A stretch of DNA of 64,000 nucleotides from NCBI GenBank assembly GCA_029260615.1, contig JAJDCX010000041.1, positions 1 through 64,000 of the forward strand, read 5' to 3'. The notes beneath the pieces are model-generated. The model was not told the DNA's origin and ran no database searches. It worked only from the letters and a program-made list of their open reading frames with translations. Shown piece by piece: positions 8,805-16,382 of this stretch. The translations under genes and the position numbers were made by a program. Position 1 is the first letter of the stretch; each line of letters starts with the position of its first letter. This DNA is from Phycisphaeraceae bacterium (lineage in GTDB: Bacteria; Planctomycetota; Phycisphaerae; Phycisphaerales; Phycisphaeraceae).

Positions 8805-10262
8805 TTATTTAGCCTTGAAAGTTGAGAGGATCTGGTCGATCGTGGGCTTGATCTCGTCGAGCCGGTCCGCCTCACAGTGGACCCGCAGCCGCGACAGCGT
8901 CGCTTCGCCCAGCACATAGGTGCGGTACTCCGACATCGCCTTGCCTTTGTCTACATAATCAGCCACGAAGCTGACCGACGATCGACCATTGATCGTACCC
9001 TCGACCCAGCTGTCGGAGCGGACGGTGTATCCCTTTAGGCGCAACTGCGATCGGGACACCCTGTCCTGTGCATACTCACGGACGGGCTTGTCCACATCGA
9101 TCTGGGTCAACTCGAGTGCCCCGGCGTTTAACACCATCAAGGCGGCCGCGTCCGGATCAATCAGGTGTATCTTAGTGGTCTGGGACTTGTCCTCGCCGAA
9201 CTCGTAGACATACCAACCCGAAGGCACCGACAGCGTGAAGCCCAGCCTCTTGTCAGTGTACTCGACGGGCTCGCCCGCCACGTTCTTCGTGATCGAATCC
9301 AGTTCACCAACGATACCCTCGGCATCAAGCTTGACCAGGTACCGGTTTGCATCGACACTGAACCAGAGCGACTGGTTGAGAACATTTTCAATCTTAAGTC
9401 TGACCCTGAAGCACTCGAATTCCCCGGCCGGGACCGTGAGCGTCTCTTTCTCTTCAACCTCCATCGAGACATCTATCCGCTTGCCGCCGGTGAAGGTCAC
9501 GAAGATGGGCAGCTTGGTCTTGTAGCCGACCGCCAAAGGCAACCGACGCATCAGCTGCACAGCCTGCTCGTTGTCGTACACCGTGTCTGCCAGGTCGAAC
9601 TCGTTGACCGCAGCCTCGCCCTCGCCTGGTGACTGAATTACCACCTGTTGGGGGGTGTAATCCGCATGGAAATCACCCATCATCGAATGGTTGAACCAGC
9701 TGCTAATCGGCCGAAACGTCTGCGCATCGGCGACCACGCCGCTGACAACCTGCGTGCCGTTTAACCCGATGTAACGCCGTGTCACAACACGCCAGGCATC
9801 GACGCCGGCATCGGTGGTGACCTTGTCCGCGGTCCAAGCGAACGTGCCGATCTCCATGCCCGTCGGCAGCTTCATCCTCATCCGCAGAACTTCACCATCC
9901 ACCCAAGGCACGGGCCCGACCACCAGCCGACCGGGCATCTCTTGCCGCGCTTGTGCAATCAGTTTCTCCTGGTCGGGGTAGTTCTCGATCAGCTTCTCAA
10001 ACGCCTCGGTCGCTTCGGTGTCCTGCCCTTTCTTGAGGTAGCACGACGCCAAGCGGTACTGCGCCCGCGCGGCAAGGGCCCGGTTCGCCTGAGCGTCATC
10101 GAGGATCTGCTTGTAGATCCCGATCGCCTCGTCCAGATCACCAACGGTCTGCTCGGCAAAGATCGCCTTCTCCAGCAACTCCGATGCGGGCTGGGCAATA
10201 GCTGTGGATGCCAATACCATCACAAACGCCACAAAGATCGGGGTGAATATTCGGGTCTTCAT
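8805..10262 (-). CDS. exported TPR / DUF3108-like protein
   Basis: This 485-residue protein begins with a Sec signal peptide (residues 1-23, cleavage after STAIAQ). Residues 28-105 form two or three tetratricopeptide helices pairs (IYKQILDDA, ARAQYRLASCYLKKGQ, AFEKLIENYP). The remaining ~370 residues look like beta-rich domains that recall DUF3108/lipoprotein-type folds (SWFNHSMMGDF, VPAGEFECFRVRLK, LWFSVDANRYLVK). It probably acts in the periplasm. Being first in an operon with a histidine kinase and a regulator-phosphatase suggests it contributes to the signal, for example as a cell-envelope sensor, but this is inference. The family assignment of the C-terminal part is uncertain. Confidence 0.7.
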   Translation of the reverse strand: MKTRIFTPIFVAFVMVLASTAIAQPASELLEKAIFAEQTVGDLDEAIGIYKQILDDAQANRALAARAQYRLASCYLKKGQDTEATEAFEKLIENYPDQEKLIAQARQEMPGRLVVGPVPWVDGEVLRMRMKLPTGMEIGTFAWTADKVTTDAGVDAWRVVTRRYIGLNGTQVVSGVVADAQTFRPISSWFNHSMMGDFHADYTPQQVVIQSPGEGEAAVNEFDLADTVYDNEQAVQLMRRLPLAVGYKTKLPIFVTFTGGKRIDVSMEVEEKETLTVPAGEFECFRVRLKIENVLNQSLWFSVDANRYLVKLDAEGIVGELDSITKNVAGEPVEYTDKRLGFTLSVPSGWYVYEFGEDKSQTTKIHLIDPDAAALMVLNAGALELTQIDVDKPVREYAQDRVSRSQLRLKGYTVRSDSWVEGTINGRSSVSFVADYVDKGKAMSEYRTYVLGEATLSRLRVHCEADRLDEIKPTIDQILSTFKAK

Positions 10263-10337
10263 CGTTAAGTCTCCTGACTGGGTCCGTCGCTGGACAACTG
10301 GTTATCTCATTAACACAAAAGGAAGATACCCAGCGGA

Positions 10338-10355
10338 TGTGACCGTTTTGTGACG
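10338..10355. promoter_or_regulatory. 11-bp-spaced direct repeat, candidate OmpR-type operator
   Basis: Two TGTGAC half-sites lie exactly 11 bases apart (10338 and 10349), 76 bases upstream of the exported TPR gene start. OmpR/PhoB-type regulators bind head-to-tail repeats with this one-turn spacing, and the operon's last gene encodes such a regulator. This could be an autoregulatory site. The rest of 10356-10551 holds no recognisable gene. Confidence 0.35.
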
Positions 10356-10551
10356 GCGATGTCCCGATCATGTCCTTTTTTCGCCCACGCACCATAGCCT
10401 ACGCTCTGCCACGCCCAGCCGAAAGCGATCTCCGCCGACGCGGCCGATGTATGGTTTAGTGTCAGAATGCCGGACTGGCCAGAGAAGTATGCGGCAAAGA
10501 AAGCGGGCTAATGTGGTTAGATCGGTGGCCTACCGTATCCTTATTGAGGCG

Positions 10552-11568
10552 TTAAGCCGAGTTACGGGCAAGTCTTAGCAGTGAGGCGGCGCCGATCAGG
10601 TAGAGGCTGAGCATGGCGGGCTCTGGAACCGTTGCGTGGTCCGCTGATGCTCCCGGCGGTGTGCCGGTGTTCCAGTTGCTCAGCACGACGTTCAGGTCCT
10701 CAATGCCGACGAAGTTGTCGCCGCTGGGGTCGGCCGTGGTATCGGCGGGTGGGACAGTCTGGTTCCAGTTGGCGAGCACGATGTTCAGGTCTTCGATGCC
10801 GATGAACCCGTTGCCGTCCAGGTCGCCCTCGATCGCATTGAGTAAGTGTTCGGGCGTGAACGTGAAGCTCTTGATAATCAACTCGTGCTCAAGACCGTTG
10901 CCGGGGGCGAGGCCCTGGAACTGCCAGAGGTTGATGTGCACCTTCTCGTCGAGGTCCGGAGGGATGTCCGCACCGGCATAGTTCCATTCGTTGATGATGA
11001 ACCCGGTATTCGGGGGCTCGGTGTAGTGCCCGTGCAGGCTGCGGAAGTCGATCGCGTCGGCGGCCCAGTCGAAGCGGTGGGTTGAGAAGTCGCCTGTGAG
11101 ATTCAGGTCGAACGTTTCCTGGTTGCCTGCGTGGAAGTGGGGCTGGATGTTGTACCAGCCGGTCCTCGCGGAGGGGTTGCCGAAGCGTGTCAGTTCGATG
11201 TCTATTTCTTCGGTGTCGTTACGGTAGGTGAACAGGCCGGCGACGATGCCGGGGTCGTACGCCTCGGTGTTTGTCTCAAGCATGAATTCGTAGCGGCCGT
11301 GGCCCAGCGACTGCAGCATGGTGACCTCGGAGCTGTACCACTGTCCGGCGATCTGCCGGACCTTCAGGTGTAGCTTGCCGTCGACGTCAACCCATACGCT
11401 GTCGGTGCTGTCCGACCAGCGGTTCGGGCCGGGGCCACCCAACGAAACGTTCTTGACCGCCCAGGTATAGCCGGAGAAGTCGACGGTCCTCGCTTCGGCC
11501 ACGACGGCGAAGGTCATCGCAGACAGGATGGACCCGATCACCATAAGCCGTATCAAACTATTTAGCAT
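10552..11568 (-). CDS. exported GH16-like protein with EF-hand repeats and PEP-CTERM tail
   Basis: This 338-residue protein has a signal peptide (residues 1-26). A concanavalin-like beta-sandwich domain follows, with EEIDIELTRF near residue 120, matching the glycoside hydrolase 16 active-site pattern Glu-x-Asp-x-Glu. Two dockerin/EF-hand-type calcium loops follow (DLDGNGFIGIEDLN and DPSGDNFVGIEDLN), each ending in a LANWN/LSNWN motif. The C-terminus is a PEP-CTERM sorting signal: VPEP, a hydrophobic helix, then a short basic tail ending in ARNSA. It is therefore probably anchored or secreted through an exosortase pathway and acts on a beta-glucan-like polysaccharide, or simply binds one. It is monocistronic. 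Confidence 0.8.
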   Translation of the reverse strand: MLNSLIRLMVIGSILSAMTFAVVAEARTVDFSGYTWAVKNVSLGGPGPNRWSDSTDSVWVDVDGKLHLKVRQIAGQWYSSEVTMLQSLGHGRYEFMLETNTEAYDPGIVAGLFTYRNDTEEIDIELTRFGNPSARTGWYNIQPHFHAGNQETFDLNLTGDFSTHRFDWAADAIDFRSLHGHYTEPPNTGFIINEWNYAGADIPPDLDEKVHINLWQFQGLAPGNGLEHELIIKSFTFTPEHLLNAIEGDLDGNGFIGIEDLNIVLANWNQTVPPADTTADPSGDNFVGIEDLNVVLSNWNTGTPPGASADHATVPEPAMLSLYLIGAASLLRLARNSA

Positions 11569-11739
11569 GCTACTTCTTCTCGCCGCCGCGGTGACTATTA
11601 CAGCATAGCCTAACCGCCGAATAGCCCGTACATTGGGGGATTGGTCCGTGTCCCGGTGTTAATCAAGCCCGTCGCAAACCCGGCCCGATCTGGTTATCAT
11701 GTCCAACCCGCCGGGCTGTGCCCCCACAGCCTGACCTTT

Positions 11740-11826
11740 GGAGAGGTGTCTGAGCGGCTGAAGGAGCTGGTTTCGAAAACCAGTGTAGGGTTCGCCCTAC
11801 CGTGGGTTCGAATCCCACCCTCTCCG
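11740..11826 (+). tRNA. tRNA-Ser (anticodon CGA)
   Basis: The 87-base sequence folds as a class II tRNA. The acceptor stem is GGAGAGG (11740-11746) with CCTCTCC (11819-11825), discriminator G and no encoded CCA. The anticodon arm is CTGGT-TTCGAAA-ACCAG, giving anticodon CGA for serine UCG. A long variable arm (GTAGGGTTCGCCCTAC) is typical of serine tRNA, and the T-loop is GTGGGTTCGAATCCCAC. Confidence 0.97.
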
Positions 11827-11830
11827 CTTT

Positions 11831-11863
11831 AATGTAAGTATCTTATTTACGATGACTTACATT
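11831..11863. repeat. 9-bp inverted repeat directly after tRNA-Ser
   Basis: AATGTAAGT (11831-11839) pairs perfectly with ACTTACATT (11855-11863) around a 15-base loop. There is no following T-run, so it is a weak terminator candidate. It could be a processing signal or a recombination site next to the tRNA. Confidence 0.4.
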
Positions 11864-11915
11864 CGTTTCGCGTGGCTGTATTGTGCGGGAGATATGCACT
11901 ATTTCGCGCGTCTCT

Positions 11916-11944
11916 GCCGCTTGCGGCATCGCGCCATTGGCGCG
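11916..11944. repeat. two consecutive short palindromes
   Basis: GCCGC-TT-GCGGC (11916-11927) is followed two bases later by CGCGCCA-T-TGGCGCG (11930-11944), both perfect. They are flanked by similar GAGATA-CAC segments (about 11890 and 11945). This resembles a REP or small MITE-like element. Between here and 12572 there is only one weak gene candidate. Confidence 0.45.
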
Positions 11945-12011
11945 GAGATACACTTCTAAATCGTAGATCATCTCTAACGCCCATTTCAATGGTGTGGCGA
12001 TGCGTCATGAA

Positions 12012-12287
12012 TCAGCCGGGGTGGCTTGACTCGTCGAGATTCAGGTTGATGTGCTGCGATTTCCAATCCAAGTGGTCGGCTGCTTGGAGCAGGTTGGTGA
12101 GTGTCACGCGCGGGGGCAGGTGGGCCTCTTGTGCAAATACAAGCATGCCCAGTTTAGTCTCGCTCTCTGGAAACGACCACGATATACCATCAATCCTTGA
12201 GGACATTTCGAGTTTGTAGCATCGATCTACCTCCTTAAATAGCGATTCTTGTTCATCGTGTGCTCCTCTCGAGCCACCTAACATCAT
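12012..12287 (-). CDS. doubtful small ORF, possibly a gene remnant
   Basis: This open frame encodes 91 residues with no recognisable family. Its first part overlaps two ribosome-site-like sequences (GAGAGGAG and AAGGAGG) that lead into other, very short frames. The only protein-like part is the last ~65 residues (ISWSFPESETKLGMLVFAQEA onward). The surrounding sequence is more AT-rich and gene-poor, which fits decayed or transferred DNA beside a tRNA gene. I list it only as a possibility. Confidence 0.25.
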   Translation of the reverse strand: MMLGGSRGAHDEQESLFKEVDRCYKLEMSSRIDGISWSFPESETKLGMLVFAQEAHLPPRVTLTNLLQAADHLDWKSQHINLNLDESSHPG

Positions 12288-12572
12288 CCAAACAATCGTA
12301 TTCGATGTGGATCAGGTCATGAGGTCAAGATCACAATTAGGCTGACCCCAAGACCTCCGACCGACACTACGTTTTGAGGCCGACGGTTACAGTCTTATGC
12401 AAAGTACTAGTTGGAAAACGGGGGCTGGGCTGCATGATCGGATCGGTGATGCTATTGGATGTGGCTTTCGTGTAAACAGACGGTCGGAAGACACCGACAT
12501 ATCTCTTGAGTGCCGCATAAGCGCGTGAAAAAGCATCCGAGCCTACGCCCAGACCCAGGAGAGGGGCTTGCT

Positions 12573-13346
12573 TTGGTTAAGTTTGAGGAGGTTGTGACGG
12601 GTAGGGGTCAGATCGTCTTTATGGTCTTGCTGGTGGTTTGTGTGTTTGGCGGTGCCTGTCCCGCAGACCCGAAGGATCAGATCCGCACGATATCGGACGT
12701 CTTGGGGCACGGGCCGGGCCGGGTCAACCACCCTGTCAACATCGTCCCCTCTGCGAACATTACGATTCCACAAACCTGGCCGTTAGACGCCAAAGGGTCG
12801 ATCACATGCCAGACCTGCCACACTTTTCTCCCGACATCGTCTGGGTCGGTCGCGGCTTCGCTGCGCAGGCAGGAGGACGGATCGGCCGGTCGGGCCGGGT
12901 TCTGCGGTCAATGCCACAGTAGTGATAGCCGCCATACTTCGGCGGGCATGCACTGGCAGGCGGTGGATGTGGCGCACGTCCAGGCCAAGTACGACGATCG
13001 CGGATCGAAACATGATTCGCTGGACGACACGACAAGGCGGTGTCTGGGGTGTCATGACGGCATCAGCGCTGGGGACAACGTGAATTCGATCTCATGGGGT
13101 CAAAATCTGGGTGTCAATCGCGGCCTCCAGCAGGATCACCCGGTAGGCGTTCGATATCCTGGTCATTCCTCTCGCGGTTCCGAGAGGAGATTTCGATCCG
13201 CTTCGTCGTTGCCGGATGCGATCCGCCTGCCGGGGGGCCGTGTGGGATGCGTGTCGTGCCACAACATGTACGCCGGCGAAGATCAACTCCTGGCCATTAC
13301 AAATGACCGATCGACGCTGTGTTTTTCATGCCACGATATGGAGTAG
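12573..13346 (+). CDS. pentaheme c-type cytochrome, exported
   Basis: This 257-residue protein has five haem-binding CXXCH motifs (CQTCH, CGQCH, CLGCH, CVSCH, CFSCH). The last three sit in a context like the OmcE family (CLGCHDGISAG, QDHPVGVRYP, then CVSCHN and a C-terminal CFSCHD). A hydrophobic N-terminal segment (FMVLLVVCVFGGACPA) acts as a signal peptide. I chose the TTG at 12573, with AGGAGAGGGG six bases upstream; a GTG at 12510 is open but lacks such a site. It converges on the 12-heme cytochrome gene, and probably serves the same extracellular electron-transfer pathway although it is transcribed from its own promoter. Confidence 0.8.
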   Translation: MVKFEEVVTGRGQIVFMVLLVVCVFGGACPADPKDQIRTISDVLGHGPGRVNHPVNIVPSANITIPQTWPLDAKGSITCQTCHTFLPTSSGSVAASLRRQEDGSAGRAGFCGQCHSSDSRHTSAGMHWQAVDVAHVQAKYDDRGSKHDSLDDTTRRCLGCHDGISAGDNVNSISWGQNLGVNRGLQQDHPVGVRYPGHSSRGSERRFRSASSLPDAIRLPGGRVGCVSCHNMYAGEDQLLAITNDRSTLCFSCHDME

Positions 13347-13509
13347 ATGTGGTATTCGCTGATAAGACGGCGTAGTTGATGCTCAACGCGCTAGAGACAA
13401 CCAGGACAGGCGGCACCCTCAGCCTAACCTTGATGATTATGAGTGTGGTGTCGTCCTGTGCGGGCGTGGCCCGATGACTCTTCGGACGTGCCTGAGGGTG
13501 AGGGGACAA

Positions 13510-15222
13510 TCACCGGGGATACTGCCTGTTGTTGTGTGATTCACCATGACACAGCAGTGTGCAGCTACCACGGAACCTGCCGAGGTCTACGAATGTCGGG
13601 CCGCCCGCAGTGGGGTGAGGCGAGACGATCTGCGTGTTGAAGTTGATCAGGTTCGTGTGGTCCCCGCTCCCCCCCTGCGTCACGTCGACACCGTGGGGAT
13701 CGTGGCAGGCGAAGCACGGCACATCTGAACCTCTGATGTGTTTGTCGTGTTCATCGAAGCTCTCGTCATCCAGGATGCTTGATTCCCGGTGACACTTGTA
13801 GCACAGGGCGTACTCGAACGACGATTCCTCCGTATTGTCGACCATGGTGTAGTTGCGTTCGAGCAGGAAGTCGTAGATTGAGCCGTGCGGTCCCTGCGGG
13901 CCGGAGCCCCCGGCGGCGGGCCCGGAATCATTGTTGTGGCAGTCGGTGCAGCGCAGCAAACTCCCCGACGGGATCGTGGGTCGTAAGCTGACAACGTCGG
14001 GGTTGGGAGACGAAGTGATCACCGGGTGGAAGCTTTGATTAGACGGGTTGAACTTCAGCCGCAGATTCGAGGTCTGAACCACACGCGAGGTCCGCCCCGG
14101 GATGTTAACCGCGGAATCGGCGTGGCAGCGGAAGCATACCTCGTATTGAAACTGTGCCTCCGAAACGGCGGTGCCGCCGGAATCGATGCCGGGCATGAAC
14201 GCCTGGGTGGCGCCGATCGGGATGTAACCCGCCGGGGGGGTCTGCGGCGAAACCGCGTGGGGGTTGTGACAGTCGAAACATTCGACGTGGTCCTGGATCG
14301 TGGCGAGGTTCTCCGTAGGGTCGTGGATGTCGGAGAAAAGACGGGGATCATGGGCGGTGAACTTGTCGAGTTCCGTCTTGATGTTGGTCGAAGCCACCTG
14401 CCCATCGTGGCAGATCAGGCAGTTGTCTTCCTCCACAGCGCGGGCCAGCAGGCGCTCGCTCCCCTCCGCCCCGTGCGGTCGGTGGCAATTCATGCACGCG
14501 TTTTCGGAAACGGTCGCATAGGGCCAGTTGCCCTGCGGGGCCCCCGCCACCGATGCGCCCGAAAGATTATGCGAACAGGTTGCCCACCCGTCGCGCTCAT
14601 GACAGCTCGTGCACAGTGCGCTGAAACGGTTGTCCATCAACAGAAACTTGCCGTTGGGATTATGATGGGCGTCGTGGCATGTCGTGCACTGCAGTTGGCT
14701 GTTAGCGTCGAGCCGAAGCTGGGGAGGGAGCGCCGACGGGGCGACGAGCTGTGAGTCTGCCGCAGCCAGCCCCGAGCTGTACAGAAAGCTGATGGGGTGG
14801 TCGTCAGAAAGATCCGTACCGAGATTCGTGAGCCCGGCGGGCATGAAGTTGCCGCCCACCATCTGGATCTGATCCGGACGACTCAGCACACTGCCCAGCG
14901 CAATCGTGCCGTCGTGACAGCTCAGGCACAGCTTGCTCGATCCCGTGGGCTGGTCGGGCTGTGCATCCAGTGTGGTGGACTGATAGATCTGGTAGTTCGC
15001 CTGCGAGGTGGCGCGATTCCATAGCGGGCTCGTGCCGCTGGTGTGATGGGGCGCGTGACAAAAAATGCACACCTGGCTCTCCGACACGGCGCGGACCGTC
15101 CCCGGCCCCCCGGCCGACAGGTTGTGGGGGGTATTCACGATGCTGTCCTGAGCTTCCGACCCGGCTGTGAACCATAAGGCCGCTGGGATCAAGCAGATCA
15201 TTGCCCAATGCTTGGGAGTCAT
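13510..15222 (-). CDS. 12-heme cytochrome with OmcE-like N-terminal domain
   Basis: This 570-residue exported protein has eleven CXXCH motifs and one CXXXCH (CTLLCH, near the C-terminus). Its first ~215 residues follow the OmcE pattern closely: a PHNL segment, VCIFCHAPH, PLWNR, LCLSCHDG, NLGTDLSDDHPISF, QCTTCHDAHHNP and LCTSCH. The remaining eight haem sites form an added domain (MNCHRPHG, LICHDG, FDCHNPH, FRCH, TDCH, YKCH, FACHDPH). The signal peptide is residues 1-24. It is the last gene of the six-gene operon; its ATG overlaps the preceding propeller gene by four bases and has GGAG eight bases upstream. It may be a filament cap, branch or periplasmic feeder related to the tetraheme filament protein. 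Confidence 0.85.
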   Translation of the reverse strand: MTPKHWAMICLIPAALWFTAGSEAQDSIVNTPHNLSAGGPGTVRAVSESQVCIFCHAPHHTSGTSPLWNRATSQANYQIYQSTTLDAQPDQPTGSSKLCLSCHDGTIALGSVLSRPDQIQMVGGNFMPAGLTNLGTDLSDDHPISFLYSSGLAAADSQLVAPSALPPQLRLDANSQLQCTTCHDAHHNPNGKFLLMDNRFSALCTSCHERDGWATCSHNLSGASVAGAPQGNWPYATVSENACMNCHRPHGAEGSERLLARAVEEDNCLICHDGQVASTNIKTELDKFTAHDPRLFSDIHDPTENLATIQDHVECFDCHNPHAVSPQTPPAGYIPIGATQAFMPGIDSGGTAVSEAQFQYEVCFRCHADSAVNIPGRTSRVVQTSNLRLKFNPSNQSFHPVITSSPNPDVVSLRPTIPSGSLLRCTDCHNNDSGPAAGGSGPQGPHGSIYDFLLERNYTMVDNTEESSFEYALCYKCHRESSILDDESFDEHDKHIRGSDVPCFACHDPHGVDVTQGGSGDHTNLINFNTQIVSPHPTAGGPTFVDLGRFRGSCTLLCHGESHNNRQYPR

Positions 15223-16382
15223 GGTGTCACTCCGTTCGTTTCTTCCGCGCGATTGATATACTCGAACACCTGAATACGCCTGTTGTACGTGTCACACACC
15301 CAGATCCGACCATCCTCACCGACAAAGATGCCGGACGGCAGCCAGAACTGACCGGGGCCGCTCCCCTCCTCTCCCACGAAAAGCAGCAGCCGCCCCGACT
15401 GCTCGAATATCTGCACGTTCTCGAAGCGGGAGTCGACAACGTAGATGTAACCATTGCTGTCAAGCGCGATCCGCTTGGGAAGCGCCATCTCTCCCAAGGC
15501 GTCACCGGCACGGCCGAATACGGAATGCGGCTCGCCCGTCTTGGTCAGGCTCTGGATCCGGTGATTACCGGTGTCCGCAACCCATATCAGGTCACCCCCG
15601 TCGGCGATATCGCAGGGGAAGTTGAACTGGCCGGGCCCCGCGCCCCGCCGACCGATGGATCGCCGGATCTTCCCATCAGGCCCGAGGACTTTGATGTTGT
15701 GGTCGACGACATCGACCACGAAGAGTTCTTTGCGCTCAGAGTCGTAGGTCAACGCCACCGGCCGCCGGATGTCTTCCTCCAACCGAAGCGTCTCGATCAA
15801 CGCACCGGTGTCTCCGTCCAGGCGGTGGATAGCAACGTTCTCCGAATCGCAGACATAGATGGAACCCGCGGGCCCGTGACACAGGTCGATCGGGCTGAGG
15901 TATTGCGAGCCATCTAACAGGCTGATCTTCTTGTACGTCCGGTTCTTCAGGTCAAACAGGTGCAGGCAACGTCCGCCCGGGTCACCGATCCAAAGGCGCA
16001 TGCCGTCCTCGGAGCAGAGGATGGCTTGCGGGCCATACAGCACATCAGGCTGTTCCTGTCCCACCAACATGTCGGTTAAACGCTGAAACCCGGCGCGTCG
16101 CTTCTTCAGGTCCGCCGAAGACTTCAACTGGCCGACATAACTTATCCTGGGCCGGTCAGGCGGGTCCGGCCAAACGAGCGCCTCCGCTGGTGCGGGAAAG
16201 ATCGGCCCGACGGGCTGCTGACACGCGCCGGTTGACATCATAAAGAGGGCAAGGAAGCCAGAAGTGATCAAGCGGAAACCGGAGGCAACAGCACGTCTGC
16301 CCGCACGAGGCCCCTCGCTGCGCGCCCCGGGCCCGGACGTCGCGGGGTCACTCGCCTGTGCCCAATGACATTTCGATTGCAT
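15219..16382 (-). CDS. NHL beta-propeller lipoprotein (second copy)
   Basis: This 387-residue protein has an unusually long N-terminal region, then a hydrophobic signal with lipobox STGAC (near residue 52). Six NHL-type beta-propeller blades follow, with repeats such as WVADTGNHRIQSL, YVVDSRFENVQIF and WVCDTYNRRIQVF. The motif GPGQFNFPCDIA and GPGQFWLPSGIF mark blade boundaries. Propellers of this kind accompany OmcE-type cytochrome genes in other bacteria and may help secretion or assembly. The ATG overlaps the barrel gene's stop (TGATG) and has a strong GGAGGAG site. It is about 1 kb of clear coding and is distinct in sequence from the first propeller in this operon. Confidence 0.85.
   Translation of the reverse strand: MQSKCHWAQASDPATSGPGARSEGPRAGRRAVASGFRLITSGFLALFMMSTGACQQPVGPIFPAPAEALVWPDPPDRPRISYVGQLKSSADLKKRRAGFQRLTDMLVGQEQPDVLYGPQAILCSEDGMRLWIGDPGGRCLHLFDLKNRTYKKISLLDGSQYLSPIDLCHGPAGSIYVCDSENVAIHRLDGDTGALIETLRLEEDIRRPVALTYDSERKELFVVDVVDHNIKVLGPDGKIRRSIGRRGAGPGQFNFPCDIADGGDLIWVADTGNHRIQSLTKTGEPHSVFGRAGDALGEMALPKRIALDSNGYIYVVDSRFENVQIFEQSGRLLLFVGEEGSGPGQFWLPSGIFVGEDGRIWVCDTYNRRIQVFEYINRAEETNGVTP

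Noticed and set aside
7888-8919. 343-residue plus-strand frame
   Set aside because: Antisense of the histidine kinase; composition is shadow-like.
14553-14580. CSH sequence in the 12-haem cytochrome counted as a haem site
   Set aside because: It reads WATCSHNLSG, with no second cysteine; not a CXXCH, so not counted.
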